This document shows, piece after piece, positions 1 to 11,192 of a stretch of DNA of 64,000 nt. The translations under genes and the position numbers were made by a program. The DNA is taken from positions 578,453-642,452 of the forward strand of contig CM055111.1 of assembly GCA_029204225.1 (NCBI GenBank), written 5' to 3'. Below the pieces are notes generated by a model, which made no database searches, was not told the DNA's origin, and saw only the letters and a list, made by a program, of their open reading frames with translations. This DNA comes from Diphasiastrum complanatum. Its lineage: Eukaryota; Streptophyta; Lycopodiopsida; Lycopodiales; Lycopodiaceae. Within the stretch, counting starts at the first letter, position 1. Every line of letters begins with the position of its first letter.

Positions 1-620
1 TGTTGAGAGTTGTCGTTGCTTGAATGTACTTCATGGCCCTTAGTCCTTAGTCCTTAGACGTAGGCCCTTGACCCTCGGTCCTTAGCCAGTTGGCCCTTAG
101 TCTTTAGACCTTGAATCTTAAGCATTGGCCCTTAGTTCTTAGCCGCTGGCCCTTAGCCCTTGGTAGTCAACAATTGGCCCTTAGCCCTTGACTCTTGGCC
201 CTTGGTTCTTAGTCGTTGGCCCTCGACTCTTGACAGTCTTTAGACTCTTGGCCCTCGACCGTCCTTAGACCTTGACCCTTAGCCATTGGCCCTGAGTTCT
301 TAGACCTTGACCCTTAGCCATTGGCCCTTAGTTCTTAGTTTTTGGCCCTTAGTTTTGAGCCGTTGGCCCTAAGTCCTCGGTATTCGGCAATTGGCCCTTA
401 GCCCTTGACTCTTGGCCCTTGATTCTTAGTCGTTGGCCCTCGATCCTCGGTCCTTAGCCAGTTGGCCCTTAGTCCTTAGACCTTGACCCTTAGCCGTTGG
501 CCCTTAGCACTTAATAGTCGGCAATTGGCTCTTAGCCCTTGACTCTTGGCCCTTGGACCAATGTCTTATCCGTAGGTGATTTGTCCTTAGTCCAAGGTCC
601 TTAGTCGTTGACCTTATAGG
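1..620. repeat. degenerate CCTTAG-type minisatellite
   Basis: The tract is built from short, imperfect units such as cccttag, ccttgac, ttggccctt and cttagtcgttgg. A longer block beginning caattgg, followed by cttagcccttgactcttggc, recurs at about 171, 388 and 522, so there is some higher-order organisation with irregular spacing (217 and 134 bp). No ORF explains it. The left end is cut by the window, so the full array may be longer. It could be a decayed satellite or an expansion from a telomere-like heptamer; the sequence alone does not decide. Confidence 0.85.
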
Positions 621-1450
621 CTAATTTTTTTTTTGTAATTTATATTATTATTTTTTATTAGTTTTTTGGAGTTTTTATTTTTCTTCCTAGCTTTATGGAT
701 TTTATTTTTTATTTTTTTGAGTATTTTTTATTAATTTCTTAATATGTTTTGTACTTTTTATTCTCATTAAATTTTTTTAATTTTTTTAATTTATTAGTAT
801 TTTTTTTATGATTTTATTTTTAAAGTATATTATTTCTTTATTTTTTGATTTCATTCTATTTTTATATATCTAATTTATTGTGTGATTTTGTATTTTATTT
901 ATTGTACTTTATTTATTATATTATTTTATTTTAATATCTTATTAAATAATCTATCTTTTAAATTTTTATGATTTGTTAATTATTATATTCTATTTTTTTG
1001 ATATATTTTTTTGGTTATTTATAATTATCCTGATTCTATTCTATTTTTTTGTTTTATTTAATTTATTTTATATTTTATATTTAATTCTATTTGTAGATAT
1101 TTAATTTATTGATGTTATTATTATGTGATGCTATCTATTTATTCTTTAATTTTCCAATCTTGATTTTCAATTAAATTTAATTTTTTAATTTTTTGTTACA
1201 GTTTTTACTTTATTAAATTTCTATTTAATTTATTGTAGTTCTTGGTGTTTTGTTAATTTTATTTTTTTTATTTGACTCCATTTATTAAGGTATTTATTTA
1301 TCTGGTTTGATCTTTTACTTTTGTGTTTTTTTTGTTTATGATTTTTATTTTAATTTAATAAACATTTAGTATTATTCATATTTAATTCTACTAATTTTTA
1401 CTTTTATGTTTTTAAAAGGTATTTATGTTTTTATATTTTCTTTACAATTT
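621..1450. repeat. T-rich low-complexity tract
   Basis: About 830 bp is almost entirely T and A, with a strong T bias on the plus strand and recurring ttttatt, atttatt and taattt words. There is no ORF of note and no repeat unit of fixed length. It directly follows the CCTTAG array with a sharp change of composition near 620. Confidence 0.8.
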
Positions 1451-2104
1451 TTAATTATATATCCCAAAAACAAGGAGATGAGAGCACAAGGAAAGGACAA
1501 TAATTATCTCATAAGTTTTTTTGGATGCATGATAGAACTCATGTATATATACATTGTGAAATTCGTCCATTTTCAAAAATTGTGACTAAAGAGTCAAAGT
1601 TACAATAAGATGGCTTTTCAAAAAAGTCAAAAACAATTAGATTTGTTTTTTTTATAAATTCAATACGTTGTTGACACGTGGCAACAAGATAAATAAACCC
1701 CCTCCCCATCTCAATAGTTCACCTTGTTATTTAATTTTAAAACTTCAAGCTTCTAGCTTTTTCTTTTATGTTCTAATTTTTACTTCACGTTCTAGAAAAT
1801 CGTTACACTTCAATAACTTCTCTTTCTTATCTACCTGCCTATGGGGTATGTAAAAATTTGAGCTCCTTGGTGAACACAATCTTATCTAATCTCAATCAAA
1901 ACTGTTTGCAAGGATGAAGATTGATAGGAAAATGATGGGGCTCTGAACATCTCCATGTTATATCCACGCCTTGAATTGTTCGAATCCTTCGAAATTTTTC
2001 GACTCCGAGTGTTTTTAAAAATTTGCATCGTAGAAAAAAAGAGGATTTTTCGAGTCAAGAATTTTTCGAGTTTCTCAAGTCCTTCGAAAAAAATTCGAGA
2101 CTTG
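1451..2104. other. no gene recognised
   Basis: This is ordinary AT-rich sequence with a few short ORFs that match no known family. From about 1970 it becomes rich in ttcga and tcgag words (ttcgaatccttcgaaatttttcg and similar). These recur in inverted form around 2490-2556, on the other side of the CT tract. Confidence 0.5.
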
Positions 2105-2480
<376 letters not shown>

Positions 2481-2577
2481 GATGCGAAGGACTCGAGTCT
2501 TGAATTTTTTGAGTCCTTAAAAAAAAATTCAAGTCTCAAAAATTCGAGACTCTCGACAATGCAAAAAGTGCATAATT

Positions 2578-2853
2578 GTGAAGTGCTTACAATATATCAA
2601 GAAATATAAAAAAAATGTGAAATTTTTTATACCCAGGGCCCCATTTGTAAGGCTTGTCAAGGAAATCATAGATGAATATTCCTTGGGGAACATGGTTATG
2701 GTAGAGATTGTGTCAACGATTCAAGAGTCTACAAAAATGTACCTGACACAGCGCTTTGAAGACACATTTTTGTGTGTCATACATGCAAAGAGAGTTACAA
2801 TACTCCCCAAGGGTCTCCATCTTGCAAGAAGGATAAGGAGAGAGTACAATTGA
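2578..2853 (+). CDS. divergent histone H3-fold protein (H3/CenH3-like), tail-less
   Basis: The 91-codon frame ending at a TGA aligns without gaps to the C-terminal two thirds of histone H3, from the alpha-N helix to the last residue. By my hand alignment about 41 of 87 positions match plant H3. Visible landmarks are LQYIKKYKK (alpha-N), PFVRLVKEI (alpha-1), IQEST..YL (alpha-2), [14 protein letters not shown] (late alpha-2 and loop 2) and PK..HLARRIR (alpha-3). IPRAPF resembles the IP.APF signature of plant CenH3, but loop 1 has the canonical H3 length and lacks the extra residue common in CenH3. The frame is open upstream to a stop at 2518, but no ATG precedes the domain and no N-terminal tail is seen; the listed start is a GTG codon. 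No intron interrupts the fold, although plant CenH3 genes normally have introns there. It is therefore either a retrocopy, the last exon of a split gene, or an intronless variant. The fold assignment is strong; function is uncertain. Confidence 0.75.
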   Translation: MKCLQYIKKYKKNVKFFIPRAPFVRLVKEIIDEYSLGNMVMVEIVSTIQESTKMYLTQRFEDTFLCVIHAKRVTILPKGLHLARRIRREYN

Positions 2854-4721
2854 GAATTTTAATATACTGAAGATTTTGTAATTAATACTTGATTTCAGGC
2901 TTATGTGAATGCCAATTAGTTATAACATGTGGCCAATTTTAATCATTGAGAGCAATCTAATGCCAATTACAAAAAGTAATCAATGCTACTTTACCACAAC
3001 TATTGATTAGAGAAGAAGATGCACACCTTTATTACACGTAACTTTCCATCTCAAGCAATGATTAAATATGTGATTATTTACACCAGGGACAATATTTTAA
3101 AGAATATATTTTTTTCTGAAGTTATTTTCTCTCTCCATATCAACAAATAGTTATTCTACAATGTGTTATTTTTTTGTACACTCCATCTGACGTTGAGAGC
3201 ATTATCGATGGGTCAATTGATTATTCACTCTTCCATATTTGTTAGCTTGTAACTTTACTCAAAATCTAGTCCATTATAGCATCAGTCTTTCTTCGTTTAA
3301 TTTTTCACTTGTATTCTCATCATTTTTGAATTGTGCCATGATGAGCAAGTTCAACAAGAGCTACAAGATCTAGCCAATCATGGATACATTTAGAGATATC
3401 GAACATATTTCCAATGGCAATGACACATAAAGACCATAACATATATATGCAATGACACATAAAGGCCATATGACCAATATGACCAAGGAGGACCAAGTCT
3501 ACATTGCAATGCACCCCTTTACCCATATTTTGTGTCTATGGTATATGAAGGATAATTTTAACGTCGGTGCACCAAATAAATAAAAAAAACTTGCAAAACT
3601 TGCAAACTACTTACTCGCAAATTGTCCAGACTCATAGAAGAGTCATTATAGGGCAAAGGTTGCATATTTCAAAAATTCACGACATGGTGGAGGAAAGGCT
3701 CTTAGACATAATAAAAACCAAGCATTCACATATTACGGAAATTTTGGTAATCTATGCATTCACATATTATTGAAACACCCAAACTTCCATTCACATATTG
3801 AAATCAGATATTAATATAACATATTGATTTTCAAGATTGATATTAAAACATATCTTTATAATAGGTAATTAGCATTCATCCTCAAAATGTTCTAGTTCAA
3901 TATAGCACTGCACATCCAATACTACTCCTACATGTAGTTTGTTGAAAGAGTGGAATCCAAGTTTCATAAGGAAATGAATTGAGCTCAATGAAAGGGATAA
4001 ATTAGCAATATTATAATAGATGCAACCAAACACAAATCCCTCTCTCAATTTTTTTACAAATGAGCTATATCTTTTGAGTTAAAATTAAAGTAGACTCACT
4101 ATGTCTCTCTTCCACGAAAAAATCTCTCTCTTCGAATCCCTTTGGTATGGTGGCGTTGAAGACCTTTGGGAATCATGCACCAGCAAGGACCTTCAAAGTG
4201 TCAGGAGCTTGATAGTAGGCAGCTGGTGAAAATGCTGACCTATCTTCTGGTGTGGCTTCTTGTTGGATGCATTCAGAAACTAATCAAATCCTACTTTGGG
4301 AGAGTTGGGACTAAAGGGGGGAGGGCTTATGATATGAGATTATGTCTCTTCAGTGTCTAAGAGGTTGGAATCATTGATTGGATTCATGAACAATCATGTA
4401 GCTAGAGACATTGTGGTAGTTTGGGGGGGTGAGGTGGCTTGCACTTCCATGGCAGAGCCAATTGTAACAAAAGGCATCAATGATTAATCAAAGATGAGGG
4501 TGGTGGAAAAGGATGAAGGGATGGGAAGTTTAGAGCGAGTAGCTACAAGAAGTGGTTGCACAGTTGGCGTTGGTTGATGAGTGTGACGGCAGGCTATGGA
4601 AGGTGATCCGATGAAATAATATCACTGTGAACCCAATGTCTACTCTGTGATGTGCTTCCTTGGTGCAATGATTCAACAAGTGAAGGTTGGTAAATAGCCA
4701 AGATGGTTTCAGAATGGAAAC
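2854..4721. other. no gene recognised
   Basis: AT-rich intergenic sequence. Small ORFs at 3320-3526, 3567-3773 and 4166-4360 match nothing I know and have no supporting context. The segment 4130-4640 is somewhat richer in G and may be an old repeat, but I cannot assign it. Confidence 0.5.
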
Positions 4722-5366
4722 TGTGAAAAATTCAACTAGTTTAATTGATCTATTTTGGCAATTTTGAGGCCAACATGAAATTTCAATGTAGAGATAGATT
4801 TATTTTTGTCAATAAAGGTCTAAATAGTGTGCATACTATTTTTGGCAAGTATATTTGAGGATGAGTGCACATTTAGACCCATTCTACTTGGCTAGGTTTG
4901 ATACATTGCATCTAGACTATAATTTCTAGGTTATTTGATGAAGTACCAAGAAGTTACCATTTAGGGCAAGTTTTAGGGCGATTGACATTTTGGAAGCTAC
5001 AAATAGCAATAGCAACATGGAGAAATTATCTTTGTATTCGCATTTTATGTGGAAAATTCATCTCTTTTGATTGTATGTCCATCTCATGTGTATATCTCAA
5101 TATATCTTGATTTCTAGTGTGTAGAATGTCATTTTTATTATTGATCTTGCATCCACATGTGTAAAGGACAGTATTCTACTATTGTTGTGTGGACAGGGAC
5201 AATACCATATTGGATCTAGTGCTTATGATTAGATCTTGGTGATTTATTCAATTCTAGCATGTGTAAAATGGTGATTTCTATCTTGTAGCTAAATCTAGAT
5301 GTGCAACCAAATTTGGTCAAGATCTTAGAGATCCATTAAGTATATTTTGGATCTGATTTTTTCACA
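4722..5366 (+). repeat. 5' LTR of a copia element
   Basis: The segment begins tgtgaaaaattcaac, the same style of start as other LTRs in this window, and ends ttttttcaca directly before a tRNA-Met type primer site. The start is inferred from that resemblance; gaaac at 4717-4721 would be the target duplication, but its partner is lost because the element is truncated on the right. No second LTR of this element was found. Confidence 0.6.
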
Positions 5367-5378
5367 TGGTATCAAATT
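5367..5378 (+). other. primer-binding site, variant of tRNA-iMet type
   Basis: TGGTATCAAATT follows the LTR end directly. The first eight bases match the usual plant copia site TGGTATCAGAGC and the last four are degraded. About 1 kb of untranslated leader (5379-6389) separates it from gag. Confidence 0.7.
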
Positions 5379-6389
5379 AGGTTGCAGGCCAAAATTTCAG
5401 TATTTTCCAAATCTAGAGGTAAATTTGGGAGCGCCATAAATTCTGTGGATTTGGAGGTGGAGTCTAGCTCAAATCATGCATTTTCAAGTATATAAAGTGG
5501 ATCTTTGAGATCCAAGCATCATTTTAGGTCAAATCACTTGGAGTAGGCCAATTTTTTAAACCACTTACTACAATGTGGAGAAAAAAATTGTTCATTATTC
5601 TAGAGGTTACATTCTACTAGTTGATGTATAAAGATTCTAGGTTTTCCATATAGATTTTGCTCGATTCACTATTTTTTTCTAGTAGTAGGGCGACCTCAAA
5701 GCAAGAGGATAGGCCTATCAGAACATTGTGAATTGGAAGCCATGAAGAGATTTGTGTGAAAAACCCTGGTCTGGGATTTGGGAGCACAAAATCAGAGATT
5801 TTTCTCTATTCTGAACCATTTTGCAACCTGTAAAAACTCAGAGGAGGGAGCCCTAGCAGTGCGAATAAGGTCTGAAGTGGTCGTGGACAATCGCGCTTCA
5901 GTTGTGAAGTAATCCAAATACCTTGAGGGCAGCCATAACTGGTAAGCTAGAGGAGGAGGAAGCCGTGAGAGAGCAGACAGCTCACGCGCGCCCAACGCAG
6001 CGGACATCATAGTGTATTCGAGGGAATCCGCGGCTGGAAGAGTCGATTTTAGAGTCCCAGATCGCGGATAGTCGTCTAATCGATGATGAGTTGAGCGTGG
6101 GGAGACAAATGTAAGCTGCAGGATTAAAAGCCACCATTGGATTCAATTGAAGAGGGCCCTGAAGAATTGAAGTGCATTCTGGCCTTCTTCATTAAAAAAT
6201 TTTATACTGAAATTGGAGTTGGGTCCCTTCACAAGTGAAGTGTGAAGTTTCTTCAAGGTGAAGAAACAGTTCAAAAAAAAGTGGCCTGGTAAGAGAAAAA
6301 GTGCAGGTCATTATTTTCAACTTCTGACATCACAGTTGGCCTCGACATACTGCTTTTAGCCTACGGTAGAAGTTTCAAGCAATTTTGTG

Positions 6390-7650
6390 ATGGCAAACAT
6401 GGGAGAGTCCATTTTGAGTGAAAGTAGCAAATTGGACGGGATTTCCAACTATGCAGTGTGGAAATTCAAAATGAAAAACATACTGATGGAGAAAGATGTG
6501 TGGGAAGTCGTCACAGGTGATGAGAGAAGATCGCCAAATGAAGCGGATATCAAAGTGTTCGACAAAAAGATGAGGAAAGCTTTGACCTTCATTAACTTGC
6601 CAGTGAAGGATCACATCATTACCCACATTTGTGATGCTGTTACACCCATACAGGCATGGGATGTACTAAAGGAGTAGTTCGAGATGTCAAATCCGTCAAG
6701 AATCATGTTTCTGAAGTCAAAGCTGAATAGTGCCCGAATGGAACAAGGAGAGCACATTCAGACGTATATGACCAGAATCAAAACAATGAGGGATGAACTG
6801 CATTCTATTGGTGAGCGCATACGTGATGTGGAGCTGGTGCACAATGCATTGTGCGGCATTGCAGAACCCTATCAGATGTTTGTGAGCAGAATAGGATCAA
6901 GGGAAAGATTGCCAGCCTTTGACGAGCTCACATGAATCTTGATGCAGGAAGAACAATAGTGAGAAATGGTGAAAGATAGACGTCAAAATATTGACGACCA
7001 GGCACTTGCGACACGCCAAAAACAAGGCAAGGGCAAGGGCAAGAAGAAGTCTAAGCACAACTTGCCAAGACTCAAGAGGATGAGGGATGTTCCAGTAAGA
7101 CCAAGAAGAAAGGCAAGTGCTTCCATTGTGGTAAAAAGGGCCATTAGAAAAGTGAATGTCACAAATTCCTGGCGGAACAAGGCAAGGAGAAACCAAAGCA
7201 AGCATGTAACCTTGTCAATGAGGGTGAGATTGAAGACTCAAACATCTTCATATCTGCATTGTCATCTAATCAAGATGATCAAGTGTGATGTATTGACTCG
7301 GGAGTCACAAGACACATGACAGGTAACAAGAATTGGTTCAGTAGCTTGAAAGTGTTGGATAATGGAACGTCTGTTTTACAAGCAAATGGCGATGTGTGCA
7401 AGATCAAGGGGATAGGCACCGTTTCAATCCAACTACCTGATGGCAAAAGTAGGATGATCAGGAATGTACTTTACGTACCAAGTTTGAAGAACAATCTACT
7501 TTTTGCTGGAGTCATTACTGATCAAAAGTTGAAAGTAGAAATCGCCCATGATCGTTGCTTTGTGAAGGATGTGAACCAAAAGTTCAAAGTTATTGTGGAT
7601 GGAGTAAGGGAGCCCAATACAAAATTGTACAAGTTGAATGCTACAATTGA
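6390..7650 (+). pseudogene. copia gag and protease, truncated
   Basis: The ATG at 6390 starts a Ty1/copia Gag: SESSKLDGISNYAVWKFKMK is the usual N-terminal motif and the UBN2-type domain continues through about 6935. An in-frame TAG at 6675 and further stops near 6935 and 6958 break it. After a frame change the CCHC zinc knuckle is readable near 7105-7160 as CFHC....H....C, with a stop inside the knuckle. The aspartic protease follows: CIDSGVTRHMT near 7293-7325, where the usual DSGA has become DSGV. The frame at 7316-7762 then reads the protease flap region up to KLYKLNA, the usual lead into the pre-integrase domain. Copia identity stops near 7640-7650, where the minus-strand CACTA sequence begins. 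Integrase and reverse transcriptase are absent. Confidence 0.85.
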
Positions 7651-10560
7651 AATCCACTTTTCCATTTGTCCAAAATTATATAATATGAATTGTCAATTTT
7701 CTCTTTTAATCAAGGTGAAAGTCTTTTTTGCACACCATTTTCTTGTGGTACTTCACCCTTAACACGTTCATCTTCTTCTTCACACCACATTTTTGGACTT
7801 GCTGGATGCAATTGTGAGATTATTTTGGTGATATAAAACAAAGATTCATGTACAAGCCAACTTTCTGCAATGCTACCTTCTGGCCTTGCATTTTGTCTCA
7901 CAAAGCCCTTAAAAACTTTCATAAAGCGCTCAAGGTAGAACATCCATCTCGTGTGCACAGGTCCTGCAATTGATGCTTCTTCGACCAAATGCACTAGAAG
8001 ATGAATTTGTATATCCAAAAAGGAAGTTGGAAAATCTCTTTCCAACAAACATACCATTTCAATCATTTGGATTTTCATGGAATCCAATTCACTATTTTTT
8101 ATTTCTTTTGAGGAAATCCACCTGCAAGATTGATAGTACATTAGGTTGTTTAGCACATAAAAAAATTGAAATATCACATATTTATACAAGTGCTTAAAAA
8201 TATATATAAACCTAATCATCGATGACAAATTATAAAGCGTATTTCATACGTCATCGTTGAAGAGACCTCGAATAGAAAGTGGAAGTATGAATTGCAACAT
8301 CTTATGCCAATCATGTGATTTTACCATGTTTGGTAAATGACTTGCATAAAGAATGTGCATAGCCTATTGGAGTTCTCATTTGTTTTATGACATGTTTAAC
8401 ATATGAGAGTTGCTCTTTTGTAAGAATTCACGGCACGCTAGGTAGAATCTCATCTCCACCTTCGCTGTATTGAATTCAATAGGCTCTTTTCACATTGGCC
8501 GCTTGTAGATCTTTACGAGCTGCAGAGTTGTCTTTTATGCCAATGTTGTGGTTCCATAAGGATTCACTGACATTTTTGAATATGTGCATAGGATTCAATA
8601 GATGGTTTATCAATAAATTCCTCCAATAGGGTAATTTATGAAAAATAGACAACCGTTTCATACCATGAATGGATTCATTCCATGAAGAATTAACGTCGTG
8701 ATGTTTAAGCCATTCACCATGCCATTCCGCTACTCCCATGCATGGGGGTGGTGGTGTAGTTAGAGGATTATCTCCTCGCCCTCCAAAAATTTGCATATCC
8801 AACCTTCAAAAAGGATGATCAGGCGGCAAGTATTTGCGATGATTTTCATACACCACTTTTTTTAACATATTTGTGCTATGTCGACCCTCCAAAAGTGGTC
8901 CACAAATATAACATGCGTTGTAACCCGATGTGGTTAAACATGCATAGTTCGTAAACCAAATTAAACATAAGCTTAGTTAGATATACTCAAACGTTAAATC
9001 CTAAAACAGATTAGATTCATTATATAGATACCTGAACATTCGCTTAAACCGGGGTAGTCATGCATCGTCCATATTAGAATTCCACGAACAACAAAGTTTT
9101 GTTGTTGTAAAGGTCTCGAGATGTCGTAAGTGTGAATACCATTCCAAAGAATGCACAATTCATCGATCAAATGTGCAAGATACACATCCATGTTCTTGGC
9201 CTTGTACTTTCTTGGAATCAATAAAGCCAATAACAAGTGTCCCGTTTTAATACTCAACCATGGAGGTATGTTGTAATTAACTAGCACAACTAGCCATGTG
9301 GACCAAGTTGACGCTTGAACGCTAAAAGGATTTACACCTCCATAGCAAGGCCAAATCTCAAATTACGAGGTTCGTTTTTAAACTCGGGCCATTGGTCTTC
9401 AATATGTTTCCATGCAAGTGAATCACTTGGTACTCGCATCACATCATCCGTAGATCAATTTTTGACATGCCAATCCATTAGTTGTGCCAAAGATTCACAT
9501 CGAAATAAACGTTGCAATTGTGGGATAATTGGAAAATGTGGTAACACTTTTTGTGGAACTTTATCCCCTTGTACGTCATCTCAAAAATGTGAAGCGTTAC
9601 ACACTGGACATTGAAGCTTTTCTGAATGCTCACCTCTATATAGAACATGGTCTTCTGGACATGCATGTATTGTGTCGTAATCCATTCCAAGCATGGTCAT
9701 CATCTTTCGTGTTTCTTTTCGTGTTTTAGGTATCACATTTTCTTTCGGAAGTATTTGATGCAACAACCTAAAAAAAAGAGCAATGTGAGTTGTTAGAAAA
9801 GAAAAAATTAACTTAATGTAAATATGCTCTAAAATATAATAGTTGTGTTATGCGTTAAGTACCCGAATAAAGATGTCACGCTACGATCACTCCATTTGTA
9901 TGTTGCTTGAAGGTTTAGAATAAGAATTGATGTAGCTAGTCTCGAAATGGATGCTCCAGGATATAGAGGAGTGTCTATCTCCTTGCGCAATAGAATCTCG
10001 TCTTCATCCATCTCAAATTGTTCATGATCTCCGTTTTCATTAGAAGATGCATGCATATTATCATTTTCATTTGTTTCAAAGTAAGATTCAAACATGTCGT
10101 GCATTGCTTCATCGTGTTGCCCTCATCATCATAATCATTAGAATCAAGTTGATTATTCTCTTTTCCAATTGTGTTTGCCTCTTCAATTTGTTTCATTCTT
10201 TGTTTTCTCATGTCTATCAAAACTTGATGTTGATTGTAACTAAACACGGATGGATCAACTCCGTGGAATGGCATTCGATGTATTGGCTACACACATGAAA
10301 CAAATTTCATAAGTGACATATATAGATTGACGAAGATTATAATAAAAAACAATCATATAAAATTAACAAACCTCAACGTCTTCCAAATTCGATGGTTGAC
10401 CTTCTTCTTTTCATCCAAACTTCCACAAATGATTTTCAACAATGCGTCTTTCATACATCTTTTGTCCATCACACTTGAGGCATGTGCCCCATATTTTATT
10501 TTGAAAATAGTTTCTCTACGAGAAACAAAAATCAAGTACATGTGACTTTAGCACAATATT
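7650..10560 (-). mobile_element. CACTA (En/Spm-like) transposon, degenerate
   Basis: The segment is defined by the TNP2-type transposase on the minus strand, which breaks into the copia element on its left. Terminal inverted repeats were not identified at either edge. A candidate right terminus lies near 13757: on the minus strand that region reads CACAACAACACC followed by GCGACG-rich sequence, the layout of CACTA ends. If so, the element would span about 7.65-13.76 kb and include unassigned sequence. The boundaries are therefore uncertain; the class is not. Confidence 0.75.
7710..10280 (-). pseudogene. TNP2-like CACTA transposase with DUF4218 domain
   Basis: Read on the minus strand, the parts occur in TNP2 order. 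The N-terminal acidic region (10280-9863) includes MHDMFESYF and PLYPGASISRLA. A consistent intron follows at 9862-9768 (GTACTT donor, TTTTTTTAG acceptor). Next come LPKENVIPKT, CPEDHVLYRGEH and CPVCNASHF (9766-9581), then NIPPWLSIKTGHLLLALLIP and RGILIWTMHDYPGLSECSG (9287-9030). A further intron begins near 9030, followed by YLPPDHPF and PYWRNLLINHLLNPMHIFKN (about 8940-8476). The last exon starts at about 8120 after an acceptor and carries DUF4218: FLDIQIHLLVHLVEE, GPVHTRWMFYLERFMK and RPEGSIAESWL. Frameshifts near 10115 and 9580-9290, and several stops, rule out function in this copy. The family cuts and pastes CACTA elements by binding subterminal repeats. Confidence in family is high, in exon edges moderate. 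Confidence 0.88.
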
Positions 10561-10952
10561 TTAACTTATAATAACAAAATTTTTATGAACAAGAACACAT
10601 GCATGTTTACTACTTACCCTGTTAACTTGAGTACTGTCTTCATTGCTCATCTCGTTGTGATAAACTGCATATATACACAAGTACAAAACACAAATAACAT
10701 AAAATTATTGTATGATTCTAATGTTTTAATTTTTAGATATACCTATTCTTATACATTGTCGCTTACATGATTCTTGTGCCAATCTTGGTGCAGGTTCGAG
10801 CTCTACATGCATATCTCTCTTCTTTTGTTAACACAGGTATGAAAGTCCCACTCCAATATGCATTAAAGTCCTGTAATCGATTTTCTTTTCTACTTCATTT
10901 CAATATATTAGGTTTTATTGCAATGTATTGTATGTTTATGAATGTAGTAACC

Positions 10953-11192
10953 ATGTCGGGGTCAGGCAATGGTGAAAGCTCGGGAGACTTTGTAAAAAAT
11001 TTATATGAATCATTAACTCCCGAGCAAAGAACACAACTGCAAAATATGCTTAGCCAAAATGAGGGTGGTCCCTCACAAGAGGCCGCGGCTCCCGCCCCCA
11101 CCGAAGAGTCATCCACAAATCCTTATTATGACGTGGATCCTCAAGGCAATATAATTGCCAATAGAAAAGGAAGGGTGGTTTTGGACTGTTGA
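10953..11192 (+). CDS. small hypothetical protein, unrecognised
   Basis: The 79-codon ORF starts at an ATG in an acceptable context (aaccATGtc) and ends TGA. Residues 1-15 are Ser/Gly-rich, 16-34 form a short polar helix (FVKNLYESLTPEQRTQL), 38-55 are Ala/Pro-rich, and the end reads NPYYDVDPQGNIIANRKGRV. It looks like real or formerly real coding sequence because composition shifts (codons GCG, GCC, CCC in an AT-rich setting). The frame is open upstream to 10767, so an earlier exon may join it. It lies head to head with the CACTA transposase, and some CACTA elements carry a second ORF; the terminal NxxGRV part vaguely recalls the N-terminal KGRG region of plant transposase-24 proteins. I cannot assign a function. 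Confidence 0.45.
   Translation: MSGSGNGESSGDFVKNLYESLTPEQRTQLQNMLSQNEGGPSQEAAAPAPTEESSTNPYYDVDPQGNIIANRKGRVVLDC

Noticed and set aside
5792-6010. 72-codon minus-strand ORF
   Set aside because: It lies in the leader of the plus-strand copia element and has no homology or context of its own.
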